The notes under the pieces: model-generated
What the model was told of the DNA's origin: nothing
The model's input: the letters and a program-made list of their open reading frames with translations, nothing else
The model's database searches: none
In this document: piece after piece, positions 1 through 5,807 of the stretch
Numbering within the stretch: the first letter of the stretch is position 1
Layout of the letters: each line of letters begins with the position of its first letter
Assembly: GCA_903944255.1 (NCBI GenBank)
Contig: CAJARE010000343.1
Location: forward strand, 1-6,134
From: an uncultured beta proteobacterium
GTDB lineage: Bacteria; Pseudomonadota; Gammaproteobacteria; Burkholderiales; Burkholderiaceae
Length of the DNA stretch: 6,134 bases
Direction: 5' to 3'
Translations under genes and position numbers: made by a program

Positions 1-347
1 CTGATCTTGTTAAACAAAAAATTCAGAATGTTTTAAAAGAAAAGTCTGCTATTGAGCTTGAAATTCAACTCAATGCAGTGGGTGTGCCTGCAGCCAAGGT
101 GCGAACTCTTTCGGAATTCTTGGATGAACTTTCCCAGGGATTAAATGTTACAGCCCCTTTTATGTCCTTTAAACAGAGTAATAAAACTATCAAAACAGCT
201 GGACTAGGATTTGCATTAGATAATGGTACTCAATTAATGACTGACACTGCCCCAAAGCTTGGGGAGCATACTTATGATTTACTCAAAAGTATTGGCATCA
301 ATGAAGAGCAGATCACCAAAATGATTGCCGCAAACGTACTGAGATAA
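1..347 (+). CDS. CaiB/BaiF (class III) CoA-transferase, C-terminal 114 residues (5' truncated by the window)
   Basis: The reading frame is open from base 3 and stops with TAA at 345-347; the start lies outside the window. The visible 114 residues carry a segment reading LNAVGVPAAKVRTLSEFLDE, which resembles the conserved C-terminal stretch of class III CoA-transferases, where a G-(V/I)-P-(A/C) turn precedes a 'delayed' helix. A later part reads PKLGEHTYDLLKSIGI, like the family's common P-x-L-G-(E/Q)-H-(T/N) closing motif before the last helices. These enzymes move CoA between an acyl-CoA donor and a carboxylic acid in the cytoplasm and are common in acid-degradation clusters. The catalytic Asp lies in the missing N-terminal part, so activity cannot be judged. 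A hairpin terminator follows 35 bases downstream, so the gene ends its own transcript and is not in the operon starting at 605. Confidence 0.85.
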   Translation, partial: DLVKQKIQNVLKEKSAIELEIQLNAVGVPAAKVRTLSEFLDELSQGLNVTAPFMSFKQSNKTIKTAGLGFALDNGTQLMTDTAPKLGEHTYDLLKSIGINEEQITKMIAANVLR

Positions 348-382
348 CACTTTATATCGAATCATATTCAGTAGTGCCATAA

Positions 383-410
383 AAAATACCAACCCGAAGA
401 TTGGTATTTT
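383..410 (+). terminator. Hairpin terminator after the CoA-transferase gene
   Basis: A perfect 10-bp inverted repeat, AAAATACCAA (383-392) and TTGGTATTTT (401-410), encloses an 8-nt loop. The right arm ends in four T residues and the left side is preceded by an A run, so it has the look of a rho-independent terminator readable in either direction. It sits 35 bases past the stop codon of the upstream gene. The stem has only a short GC part, so it may be weak. Confidence 0.7.
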
Positions 411-412
411 CA

Positions 413-461
413 TTTCTGGTGGACCCATCAGGACTTGAGCCTGGGACCAAAGAATGATGAA
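413..461 (-). pseudogene. tRNA-Met(CAT)-like 3' half, with encoded CCA; remnant or attachment-site fragment
   Basis: Read on the minus strand, bases 461 to 417 follow tRNA positions 32-76 without a gap. There is a 7-nt anticodon loop (455-461) with T33 and the triplet CAT, an anticodon-stem 3' strand (450-454), a 5-nt variable loop (445-449) and a T-stem CCAGG (440-444). Then come a 7-nt T-loop CTCAAGT, a T-stem return CCTGA with one mismatch, a 7-nt acceptor strand TGGGTCC, discriminator A and CCA. The other half fails: bases 462-466 do not pair with the anticodon stem, there is no clear D-arm, and no strand complementary to the acceptor lies at the right distance. It is therefore not a working tRNA. 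Such 3' halves are typical of tRNA genes used as integration sites. The match to elongator tRNA-Met is from memory of the usual bacterial sequence. Confidence 0.6.
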
Positions 462-513
462 AGCGGAAGCACTAGAAACGCTACCATTACGAACATTAAT
501 GCAAACTAAATGT

Positions 514-542
514 TTGAATTAAGTTAAATGTCATATCATGAT
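514..542 (+). promoter_or_regulatory. Candidate sigma-70 promoter for the HADH-SDR1 pair
   Basis: TTGAAT (514-519) and CATGAT (537-542) are spaced by 17 bases, each matching four of six positions of the -35 and -10 consensus. The region is AT-rich and lies 60-90 bases ahead of the chosen start at 605. An 8-bp direct repeat ACATTAAT (493-500 and 550-557) flanks it and might be a regulator half-site. This is a weak prediction by eye. Confidence 0.3.
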
Positions 543-592
543 TTGTAACACATTAATTAAAAAAGAAGAAATTGATGCCTAGGGAAAACGCG

Positions 593-599
593 GGGGAGC
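593..599 (+). promoter_or_regulatory. Ribosome binding site deciding the HADH-fold start
   Basis: GGGGGAG lies six bases upstream of the ATG at 605. It supports that start over the in-frame TTG at 572 and ATG at 575, which would add 10-11 residues ahead of the Rossmann strand. Confidence 0.65.
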
Positions 600-604
600 T
601 TTCG

Positions 605-1549
605 ATGCAGAGCGTAACAATTTTAGGGGCAGGACTCATGGGGCATGCGCTTGCGGCGGTACACGCTATCGGTGGCATGTCTGTTCAGTTGTTTGACAAT
701 GATCCCGAACAGCTGAAGAAAAGCGAAATTTTGCTTTTCAAGATCTTCAACTCACTCAAAGAGGGTGGCGTCCTTACAGACCAAGACCGGGACCAAGCCC
801 AAAAAAGAATAGCTTTTGCAGTAGATCTACCCTCAGCCTTAGAAAGTGCGGATCTCATTCTGGAGGTGGTGCCTGAAAAACCAGACATTAAAAGGCAAGT
901 TTATGAAGAGATTGATCGCTTTGCGCGCCTAGATGCGGTGATCGCCAGTAACACTTCATACCTCAATATCTTTCCTTTTGTTGCGCCGCGTCGTCAGAAA
1001 ACATGTTTGATCGCGCATTGGTACACGCCACCCTACATCATTGATCTTGTTGATATCGTGCCCGGCCCAGAGACAGACTCAAAAATTATTCATGCAATGG
1101 CGAGTCTCTATAAAAAAATGGGGAAACAGCCGATTATTTTTTCTAAATTTATTCCTGGATATATTGCAAACCGTTTACAGTCCGCACTGAATTTAGAAGC
1201 ATTTCATCTGCTGGAGGAAGGATTCTCACCAGAAGACATTGATAGCTCGATACAACACGGACTCGCGCTTCGTCTGTGCCTGTTGGGACAGCTAAAAAAG
1301 GCAGATTTCACTGGGCTAGAAATGGTTCGCAATGGGCTAGCTTCGCGTGCCTACTCACCGCCTGAGGCCACGGGGAAAAGCATTATTCTTGATAAGCTCA
1401 TTGAGCAGGGCAGAAAGGGGATCTTCTCTGGCAAGGGTTTCTATGACTATAACAATACCCCAGTCGAAACACTGCTCGAAGAGCGAGATGCTGAACTGAT
1501 AGCTCTAAAACTTGCACTTTTTAAAATAAAAAAATGGGACAACAAATGA
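605..1549 (+). CDS. 3-hydroxyacyl-CoA dehydrogenase-fold NAD-dependent dehydrogenase (lambda-crystallin / L-gulonate dehydrogenase-like)
   Basis: This 314-residue cytoplasmic enzyme should oxidise a hydroxy-acid or 3-hydroxyacyl-CoA using NAD. The N-terminal Rossmann domain has GAGLMG (residues 8-13) and Asp31 at the end of the second strand, which favours NAD over NADP. EVVPE (87-91) and SNTS (115-118) are family motifs. The catalytic His is His138 in AHWYTPP. Its usual Glu partner twelve residues later is replaced by Asp150. GYIANRLQ (185-192) opens the helical C-terminal domain, and GKGFYDY closes it. NRLQ, LLEEG.SPEDID and GLALRLCLLGQL resemble lambda-crystallin, L-gulonate 3-dehydrogenase and carnitine dehydrogenase more than the classic beta-oxidation enzyme, so the substrate may be a free hydroxy-acid. 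The start at 605 is chosen because GGGGGAG stands at 593-599; the in-frame starts at 572 and 575 lack a good ribosome site. The stop overlaps the next start. Confidence 0.88.
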   Translation: MQSVTILGAGLMGHALAAVHAIGGMSVQLFDNDPEQLKKSEILLFKIFNSLKEGGVLTDQDRDQAQKRIAFAVDLPSALESADLILEVVPEKPDIKRQVYEEIDRFARLDAVIASNTSYLNIFPFVAPRRQKTCLIAHWYTPPYIIDLVDIVPGPETDSKIIHAMASLYKKMGKQPIIFSKFIPGYIANRLQSALNLEAFHLLEEGFSPEDIDSSIQHGLALRLCLLGQLKKADFTGLEMVRNGLASRAYSPPEATGKSIILDKLIEQGRKGIFSGKGFYDYNNTPVETLLEERDAELIALKLALFKIKKWDNK

Positions 1550-2307
1550 TCAACGCCAATCTCACAGGAAAAACAGCAATTGTCACTGGTGGCGGATCTG
1601 GAATAGGCTTAGCCTGTACGACAATGCTTGCTCAATCCGGAGCAAAAGTCGCAGTTAATCATCTGCCAAATGATCCAACTGCGCTTGAGGCGATCGCCAA
1701 ATTAAAATCTCAGGGCTATGATGTCTTGAGTGCGCCAGGAGATGTTTCTAATCCAGCAAGCGCTCAATCCATGATTGAAAAGGCAATTCAGTCTCTTGGC
1801 CGTCTCGATTTTTTAATTAATAACGCTGCTACACCCGGTGCTTCTGAACCAATTCCACCGTCCGAGCTCGAAAAAATGACTGAAGATTTTTGGAACACCC
1901 TGCTAAGCACAAATCTGTTGGGGCCATTTAGATGCTCTAAAGCAGCAGCATCGGCGCTGAAAGCCTCTGGCGGGTGCATCGTGAATATGGCTTCTATCGC
2001 TGGAGTCGGCGCCCAAGGAAGCAGCATTGCGTACGCTGCCAGCAAATCCGGTGTTGTCAGTCTGACCCGGAGCCTAGCTCGCGGACTCGCGCCCGAGGTT
2101 CGCGTTAACGCAGTTGCGCCTGGCCAAACAGCGACTCCATGGACTGAAGGCTGGAGCGATTCACGCAAACAGATGGCTATTGATAAGTCCGTTCTAAAGC
2201 GGAGGAGTACCCCTGAGGACATTGCTCAGGCCGTCTTATTTCTATGCGCTGGTGCACCCATGATTACGGGTCAGACTATTGTGGTGGATGGCGGAATGAC
2301 GCTCTAA
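1546..2307 (+). CDS. SDR-family NAD(P)-dependent oxidoreductase (SDR1), FabG-like
   Basis: A 253-residue classical short-chain dehydrogenase/reductase, cytoplasmic, interconverting an alcohol and a ketone. The cofactor motif TGGGSGIG covers residues 14-21 and GDV 65-67. NNAA (92-95) replaces the usual NNAG. The catalytic set is complete: Asn123, Ser150, Tyr163 and Lys167, with the usual 13- and 4-residue spacings. The C-terminus has VNAVAPG and TGQTIVVDGG. No acidic residue follows the second strand (VNHLPND), so NADP is plausible. The start at 1546 forms an ATGA overlap with the stop of the HADH-fold gene, pointing to coupled translation; an in-frame ATG at 1534 has only an A/T-rich run before it and would add four residues. 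Local GC is 58-63% over 1981-2160, against 45-47% in the matching part of SDR3, so this gene may have another origin. The substrate is unknown; pairing with a HADH-fold gene suggests a hydroxy-acid or acyl-CoA route. Confidence 0.9.
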   Translation: MINANLTGKTAIVTGGGSGIGLACTTMLAQSGAKVAVNHLPNDPTALEAIAKLKSQGYDVLSAPGDVSNPASAQSMIEKAIQSLGRLDFLINNAATPGASEPIPPSELEKMTEDFWNTLLSTNLLGPFRCSKAAASALKASGGCIVNMASIAGVGAQGSSIAYAASKSGVVSLTRSLARGLAPEVRVNAVAPGQTATPWTEGWSDSRKQMAIDKSVLKRRSTPEDIAQAVLFLCAGAPMITGQTIVVDGGMTL

Positions 2308-2326
2308 AGTGGAATCTTCCTAACGT

Positions 2327-2357
2327 TGGTAAAAACACCAGGACAAGAACCTGGGAC
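2327..2357 (-). repeat. Decayed direct copy of the tRNA-like element; also a possible terminator for the minus-strand operon
   Basis: Bases 2336-2357 match 426-447 at 18 of 22 positions in the same orientation. Around this, the minus strand keeps tRNA geometry: T-stem CCAGG, 7-nt loop, return CCTGG (fully paired), 7-nt acceptor strand TGTTTTT, A, then CCA. Similarity is lost beyond the T-arm, and the T-loop lacks the conserved A58. A second reading is possible: a 5-bp hairpin (2338-2354) followed on the minus strand by TGTTTTT resembles a short rho-independent terminator, correctly placed 40 bases after the SDR2 stop codon. Both could be true. Confidence 0.4.
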
Positions 2358-2376
2358 TATTACTGGCAGTCATTTT

Positions 2377-2391
2377 GGTTAGCAACTAACC
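2377..2391. terminator. Small hairpin between convergent SDR1 and SDR2
   Basis: GGTTAG (2377-2382) and CTAACC (2386-2391) form a perfect 6-bp stem with a 3-nt loop. It lies in the 85-base gap between the two convergent stop codons and ends two bases before the SDR2 stop. On the minus strand AAAATG follows it rather than a T-tract, so it may be only an RNA 3'-end stabilising hairpin or part of a longer termination region. Confidence 0.3.
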
Positions 2392-2392
2392 C

Positions 2393-3154
2393 TTATGCCA
2401 TGAAATTTCCACCATTAACATCTATAGTTACTCCCGTTAAATAGGAAGCGTTATCTGAAACTAGAAATTCAACCACACCTGCTACATCTTGAGGCTTTCC
2501 AAGCCTACCCATAGGGATACTTTTGGCTAATTCGGTATTCACAGAATCCCCTACTTCTTGCGTCATCTTTGACTCTATTCGTCCAGGCGCAATGCAATTA
2601 ACAGTAATGTCCAATGAAGCAATCTCGCCAGCCAATATTCTTGTATAGCCTGCTATTGCAGCCTTTGAGGCCGCATAATGCGCACCTGGTATTGGCGTGC
2701 GCGTTCTAGCTGCCTGACTAGTAATATTAATTACTCTTCCTTGCTTATTTTTCATCATGGGAACAAGGCAAATTTGAGTGATCAAGAAATTTGCAGTCAA
2801 ATTAATGTCAATCACCCGCTGCCATTCATCCAAAGGAATGTCAACAAATAGCCTTTTCTTCCCCTGATGCTTGGGAGATATACCTGCATTGTTGACAAGC
2901 ACACTCAAATCCTTAAATGATTCTCCAATCAGGCTTTCTAAAGAGCGAATTGACTGAAGATCGCTGAGATCTAATAGATAAGCTTTTGCTGCATCGTTTT
3001 TTCTTGCCAATAATTTCGCAGACTCTATTACGCTAGGATGATGATCAAGCATAGCAACAGAGTAGCCAATATCTACTAGACGCTCGCTAATAGCAAACCC
3101 AATGCCTTGGGCTGCACCAGTTACCAAAGCTAATTTATTTCTTTGGAGAGTCAT
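2393..3154 (-). CDS. SDR-family NAD(P)-dependent oxidoreductase (SDR2), FabG-like
   Basis: A 253-residue classical SDR, last gene of the minus-strand operon. TGAAQGIG spans residues 12-19. Asp37 after the second strand (AMLDHH) suggests NAD rather than NADP. DLSD (62-65) is the adenine-binding stretch and NNAG is 88-91. Catalytic residues are Asn118, Ser146, Tyr160 and Lys164. Ser146 is 14 residues before Tyr, one more than usual, so the loop RTRTPIPGAH has an extra residue. The C-terminus has VNCIAPG and LTGVTIDVNGG. The reading frame extends to 3271, but those 39 extra codons lie inside the receptor gene and precede the cofactor motif unusually far; the ATG at 3154, ten bases after the receptor's stop with AAAGAAG upstream, is the better start. 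A dihydrodiol or hydroxy-acid dehydrogenase role alongside the oxygenases is inference. Confidence 0.9.
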   Translation of the reverse strand: MTLQRNKLALVTGAAQGIGFAISERLVDIGYSVAMLDHHPSVIESAKLLARKNDAAKAYLLDLSDLQSIRSLESLIGESFKDLSVLVNNAGISPKHQGKKRLFVDIPLDEWQRVIDINLTANFLITQICLVPMMKNKQGRVINITSQAARTRTPIPGAHYAASKAAIAGYTRILAGEIASLDITVNCIAPGRIESKMTQEVGDSVNTELAKSIPMGRLGKPQDVAGVVEFLVSDNASYLTGVTIDVNGGNFMA

Positions 3155-3164
3155 TGTAGCTTCT

Positions 3165-4151
3165 TTATTGCCCTTCAATCTTGGCTTTTTTGGCCACCTC
3201 TGCCCATTTCTTATAATCAGATTCAAGCAACTTTTGATAGTCCTCAGGACTGGTCCATGCTGGCTGGGCACCCAAATCTTTGAGGCGATTTTGCATATCA
3301 GGATTCGTTAATATCGCTAGAATTTCAGCATTTAATTTATCAACGATAGGCCTAGGAGTTCCAGCGGGGGCAAATAATCCAAACCAAGTTTCAACAACAA
3401 ATTCAGGATATCCCGACTCTTTAACTGTAGGTAAATTGGGCTCGGAAGGAACTCGATTAGCACCAGTTACCGCTAGACCCTTTAATTTGCCATTTCGAAC
3501 AAAATTGATTGCTGAAGGCATGTTGTCAAACATAACCTGAACACCCTGACCCGCCATTAAATCAATGAGTGCTGGGCCACTTCCCTTATAAGGCACATGA
3601 GTCATATCCAAACCTGCTGCTAAGTTAAATAATTCTCCAGTCATATGTGGAGCATTACCTACTCCTGAGGAAGCAAAAAACACTTTACCAGGTCTAGCTT
3701 TTGTCCAATCAACAAATTCCTTAACATTTTTAACGGGGACGCTTGGATTGACAATCATAATATTTGAAACAGTTGCAATGTTTGAAATTGGCTGAAATGC
3801 CTTGAGGGTGTCAATCGGCATATTTTTATAAACCGATGGATTAATGGTCATATTTCCCATTGTTCCCAATTGAAGTGTGTACCCATCTGGGGCTGCTCTT
3901 GCAACAGCAGCGGCGCCAAGATTACCTCCAGCACCTGGGATATTTTCAACAAAGACAGGCTGACCCATTGAAGCTGTAAAACGCTCAGCCATAATTCTTG
4001 CAATAATATCGGTTGTACCGCCAGGCGCATAACCAACAATAATCTTAATGGGGCGAACAGGATAATTTACCTGGGAGATTGCTAGACTAGAAAATGAAGC
4101 TGTCATCAATCCAATAACAACACTCAAAAAAATATTTTTATTTAGTCTCAT
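3165..4151 (-). CDS. Bug/TctC-family periplasmic tripartite tricarboxylate transporter substrate-binding protein
   Basis: A 328-residue exported receptor. Residues 1-26 form a signal peptide: basic MRLNKN, hydrophobic core IFLSVVIGLMTASF, and a likely cut near AIS|Q. The mature protein starts with YPVRPIKIIV, the family signature. GYAPGGTTD (40-48) and NIPGAGGNLG (70-79) are ligand-loop motifs, followed by DGYTL (89-93) and HVPYKGSGPA (185-194); all are typical of Bug proteins, and the length is normal. Bug proteins bind carboxylates or similar anions by backbone contacts in two loops. No TctA or TctB membrane partner gene is present here, as for most Burkholderiales members, so uptake would rely on partners elsewhere or the protein may act as a sensor. 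It sits 18 bases after SDR3, with GAGG ahead of its ATG, and ends 10 bases before SDR2. The ligand is probably the substrate of the locus (inference). Confidence 0.95.
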   Translation of the reverse strand: MRLNKNIFLSVVIGLMTASFSSLAISQVNYPVRPIKIIVGYAPGGTTDIIARIMAERFTASMGQPVFVENIPGAGGNLGAAAVARAAPDGYTLQLGTMGNMTINPSVYKNMPIDTLKAFQPISNIATVSNIMIVNPSVPVKNVKEFVDWTKARPGKVFFASSGVGNAPHMTGELFNLAAGLDMTHVPYKGSGPALIDLMAGQGVQVMFDNMPSAINFVRNGKLKGLAVTGANRVPSEPNLPTVKESGYPEFVVETWFGLFAPAGTPRPIVDKLNAEILAILTNPDMQNRLKDLGAQPAWTSPEDYQKLLESDYKKWAEVAKKAKIEGQ

Positions 4152-4169
4152 AAGATCCTCAGTTCATCC

Positions 4170-4892
4170 TTAAAAATGTTGTTGAGAAATACTAGCGCCG
4201 CCACAAACAAAAATTGTTTGACCGGTGGTAAATGAAGCACTCTTTGACAAAAAGTAAATGACTGCAGAAGCTACCTCACGTGGATCTCCAAGTCGGTTCA
4301 TAGGAATAGCATCTAACATCGACTTTCTTCCAGGGGATCCTATTGGGTTATTTCGATTAAACATCTCCGTTTCAATCGGACCTGGAGCAACGCAATTGAC
4401 TGTAATAGACGAAGGGGCAAGTTCAATAGCCCAAGATTTTGTAAACCCCACTAGGCCTGCTTTAGCTGCAGCATAAACACTACTATTTTTTCTGCCGAGC
4501 ATTGATCTACTGGCAATGTTGACTATTCTGCCCTGCCCTAAAGCGAGCATCGACGGCAACACTGCCTGGGTTAACTCTAAAGAGACAGTCAGGTTCAGAT
4601 CAATGATCTTTTGATAATCTTGGGGGGTAATGTCAGGCAATCCTTGTAGCTGATTAAACCCAATATTATTCACCAATCGATCAACCGGAAAAGAGGAGGC
4701 AATCTCTTTGAATACTTGATTTCTAGAAGAGCTATTCGAAAGATCTGCTAAAAATAATTTACCCTTAAAGGTGGGGTCTGGATTGCGAGAAATTCCTATG
4801 ACTGATTGGCCCTGCTCAATGAGCAAATCAGAAATAGCTCTACCAATACCTTTGGTTGCCCCTGTAATCAGCGCATACGAATTTTCACTCAT
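4170..4892 (-). CDS. SDR-family NADP-dependent oxidoreductase (SDR3), FabG-like
   Basis: A 240-residue classical SDR, second gene of the minus-strand operon. TGATKGIG spans residues 10-17. Arg36 at the end of the second strand (GISRNP) fits NADP binding, unlike Asp37 in SDR2. ADLSN is 49-53. NNIG (75-78) replaces NNAG. Asn100, Ser128, Tyr140 and Lys144 form the catalytic set, and VNCVAPGPIETEMF and TTGQTIFVCGG complete the fold; the Cys in VCGG replaces the common Asp of VDGG. Its ATG shares one base with the stop of the dioxygenase gene (TAATG) and has no clear Shine-Dalgarno sequence, so translation is probably coupled to that gene. It likely oxidises or reduces a product of the dioxygenase; the substrate cannot be told. 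Confidence 0.92.
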   Translation of the reverse strand: MSENSYALITGATKGIGRAISDLLIEQGQSVIGISRNPDPTFKGKLFLADLSNSSSRNQVFKEIASSFPVDRLVNNIGFNQLQGLPDITPQDYQKIIDLNLTVSLELTQAVLPSMLALGQGRIVNIASRSMLGRKNSSVYAAAKAGLVGFTKSWAIELAPSSITVNCVAPGPIETEMFNRNNPIGSPGRKSMLDAIPMNRLGDPREVASAVIYFLSKSASFTTGQTIFVCGGASISQQHF

Positions 4893-5737
4893 TATTGAGT
4901 CTTTGGACCAGCAATGGTGATTCTATTCATGACACGTCGCTGCCCTTGATAATCATTACACGCATAATGCATGGTGCAGCGATTATCCCAAAATGCAATT
5001 GAACCTTTTTGCCATCTAAATCTGCAAGAAAACTCAGGCTTAGATGTATGGGCATATATCTGATTAAGCAATGGAAGACTTTCTTCTCTGCTCATACCCT
5101 CAAAAGAATAAGTGAATGGATAATTTACATACAAAGCTTTTTTCTTAGTCTCATCATGCGTTCTCACGACTGGATGCAGTGCACGTAGTTCGGCACGATT
5201 AGGATCCACCAATAACTTCGTGGATCGCCCGGAATTTCGTTCTTCAGTGCGGGCCGTCAAAAAGGCATCCGAATGAATGGCATTTAAACCCGCTAAAGTA
5301 TTTTTTAATGGCTCTGGTAAAAATTCATAAGCCATATACATATTGGTCCAAAGAGTATCCCCGCCAACTTGTGGAACCTCTTTCGCATACAAAATTGAGC
5401 CCAATGGGGGCTCTGGCATATAAGTCATGTCACTATGCCATGTATCGCCAATATTGTAGGTATCGTTTACATCTTTAATAACAGGCATGATCTCAGGGAA
5501 ACCATCAACACTTCCATAAACAGGATTAATCACTATCGGTCCAAACATTCTGGAGAAATTTAAGTGCTGTTCTGGGGTTAAGTCTTGATCGCGAAAAAAT
5601 ATTACGCCATATTGAAGAAGCTGATTGCGGATTTCCTGAATTAATTCTGGAGAAAGCTTTTTTGATAAATCAGGTCCAAAAATTTCTGCGCCAAGAGCTC
5701 CTGTTAATGGCTTTACCTCTAAAGCTGATGAACTCAC
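4892..5737 (-). CDS. TauD/TfdA-family Fe(II)/2-oxoglutarate-dependent dioxygenase
   Basis: A 281-residue cytoplasmic non-haem iron oxygenase that hydroxylates a substrate while converting 2-oxoglutarate to succinate and CO2. The iron facial triad is His101, Asp103 (TWHSDMTY) and His257 in WDNRCTMHYACNDY. Arg268 is the 2-oxoglutarate anchor. Numbering runs almost in step with E. coli TauD (H99, D101, H255, R266). The taurine-sulfonate contact R270 is kept as Arg272, but His70 is replaced by Asn71 in INPVYG, so taurine itself is unlikely while an anionic substrate is plausible. I chose the GTG at 5737: GGAGG stands four bases upstream, and the product then begins SSSALEVKPLTGALGAEI as family members do. 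The frame stays open to an ATG at 5914, but that 59-residue extension is unlike the family and covers the promoter region. First gene of the minus-strand operon. Confidence 0.9.
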   Translation of the reverse strand: MSSSALEVKPLTGALGAEIFGPDLSKKLSPELIQEIRNQLLQYGVIFFRDQDLTPEQHLNFSRMFGPIVINPVYGSVDGFPEIMPVIKDVNDTYNIGDTWHSDMTYMPEPPLGSILYAKEVPQVGGDTLWTNMYMAYEFLPEPLKNTLAGLNAIHSDAFLTARTEERNSGRSTKLLVDPNRAELRALHPVVRTHDETKKKALYVNYPFTYSFEGMSREESLPLLNQIYAHTSKPEFSCRFRWQKGSIAFWDNRCTMHYACNDYQGQRRVMNRITIAGPKTQ

Positions 5738-5741
5738 ACTG

Positions 5742-5746
5742 CCTCC
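5742..5746 (-). promoter_or_regulatory. Ribosome binding site deciding the dioxygenase GTG start
   Basis: On the minus strand GGAGG is followed by four bases and the GTG at 5737-5735. It is the best Shine-Dalgarno match near this gene and favours GTG over the upstream ATG at 5914. Confidence 0.65.
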
Positions 5747-5763
5747 AATACTTTTATAGTTAT

Positions 5764-5780
5764 ATTTAGATGATCTAAAT
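5764..5780. promoter_or_regulatory. 17-bp palindrome, candidate operator of the minus-strand operon
   Basis: ATTTAGATGATCTAAAT is a perfect inverted repeat with 7-bp arms and a 3-base centre. It touches the candidate -10 box of the minus operon at base 5780 and covers the expected transcription start, the usual place for a repressor such as a GntR, MarR or TetR protein. One half-site, ATCTAAAT (5773-5780), recurs at 5830-5837, beyond the -35 box. No regulator gene lies in the window. It could also fold as a small RNA hairpin in the leader. Confidence 0.5.
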
Positions 5781-5807
5781 TTATACACCACGCCAATCAA
5801 ACCGCAA
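5780..5807 (-). promoter_or_regulatory. Candidate sigma-70 promoter of the dioxygenase-SDR3-receptor-SDR2 operon
   Basis: On the minus strand TTGCGG (5807-5802) and TATAAA (5785-5780) are 16 bases apart. The -10 box is good and the -35 box only matches TTG. It lies about 40-70 bases upstream of the GTG start and directly abuts the 17-bp palindrome. Confidence 0.4.

Noticed and set aside
413..500. Intact minus-strand tRNA gene
   Set aside because: Anticodon-stem 5' strand, D-arm and acceptor 5' strand are absent or unpaired, so only the 3' half is supported.
572..604. Longer start (TTG 572 or ATG 575) of the HADH-fold gene
   Set aside because: No convincing ribosome site; the extra residues precede the Rossmann strand and the ATG at 605 has GGGGGAG upstream.
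1788..2222. 144-codon minus-strand open frame opposite SDR1
   Set aside because: It lies fully antisense to a clear SDR, has no recognisable domain, and is explained by the high GC and codon pattern of SDR1.
417..2360. Integron attC sites or an insertion sequence around HADH-SDR1
   Set aside because: The repeats lack attC core-site arrangement, and no transposase, integrase or terminal inverted repeats are visible.
3155..3271. N-terminal 39-residue extension of SDR2 from an ATG at 3271
   Set aside because: It overlaps the end of the receptor gene and precedes the cofactor motif by an unusual distance; the ATG at 3154 gives a typical SDR start.
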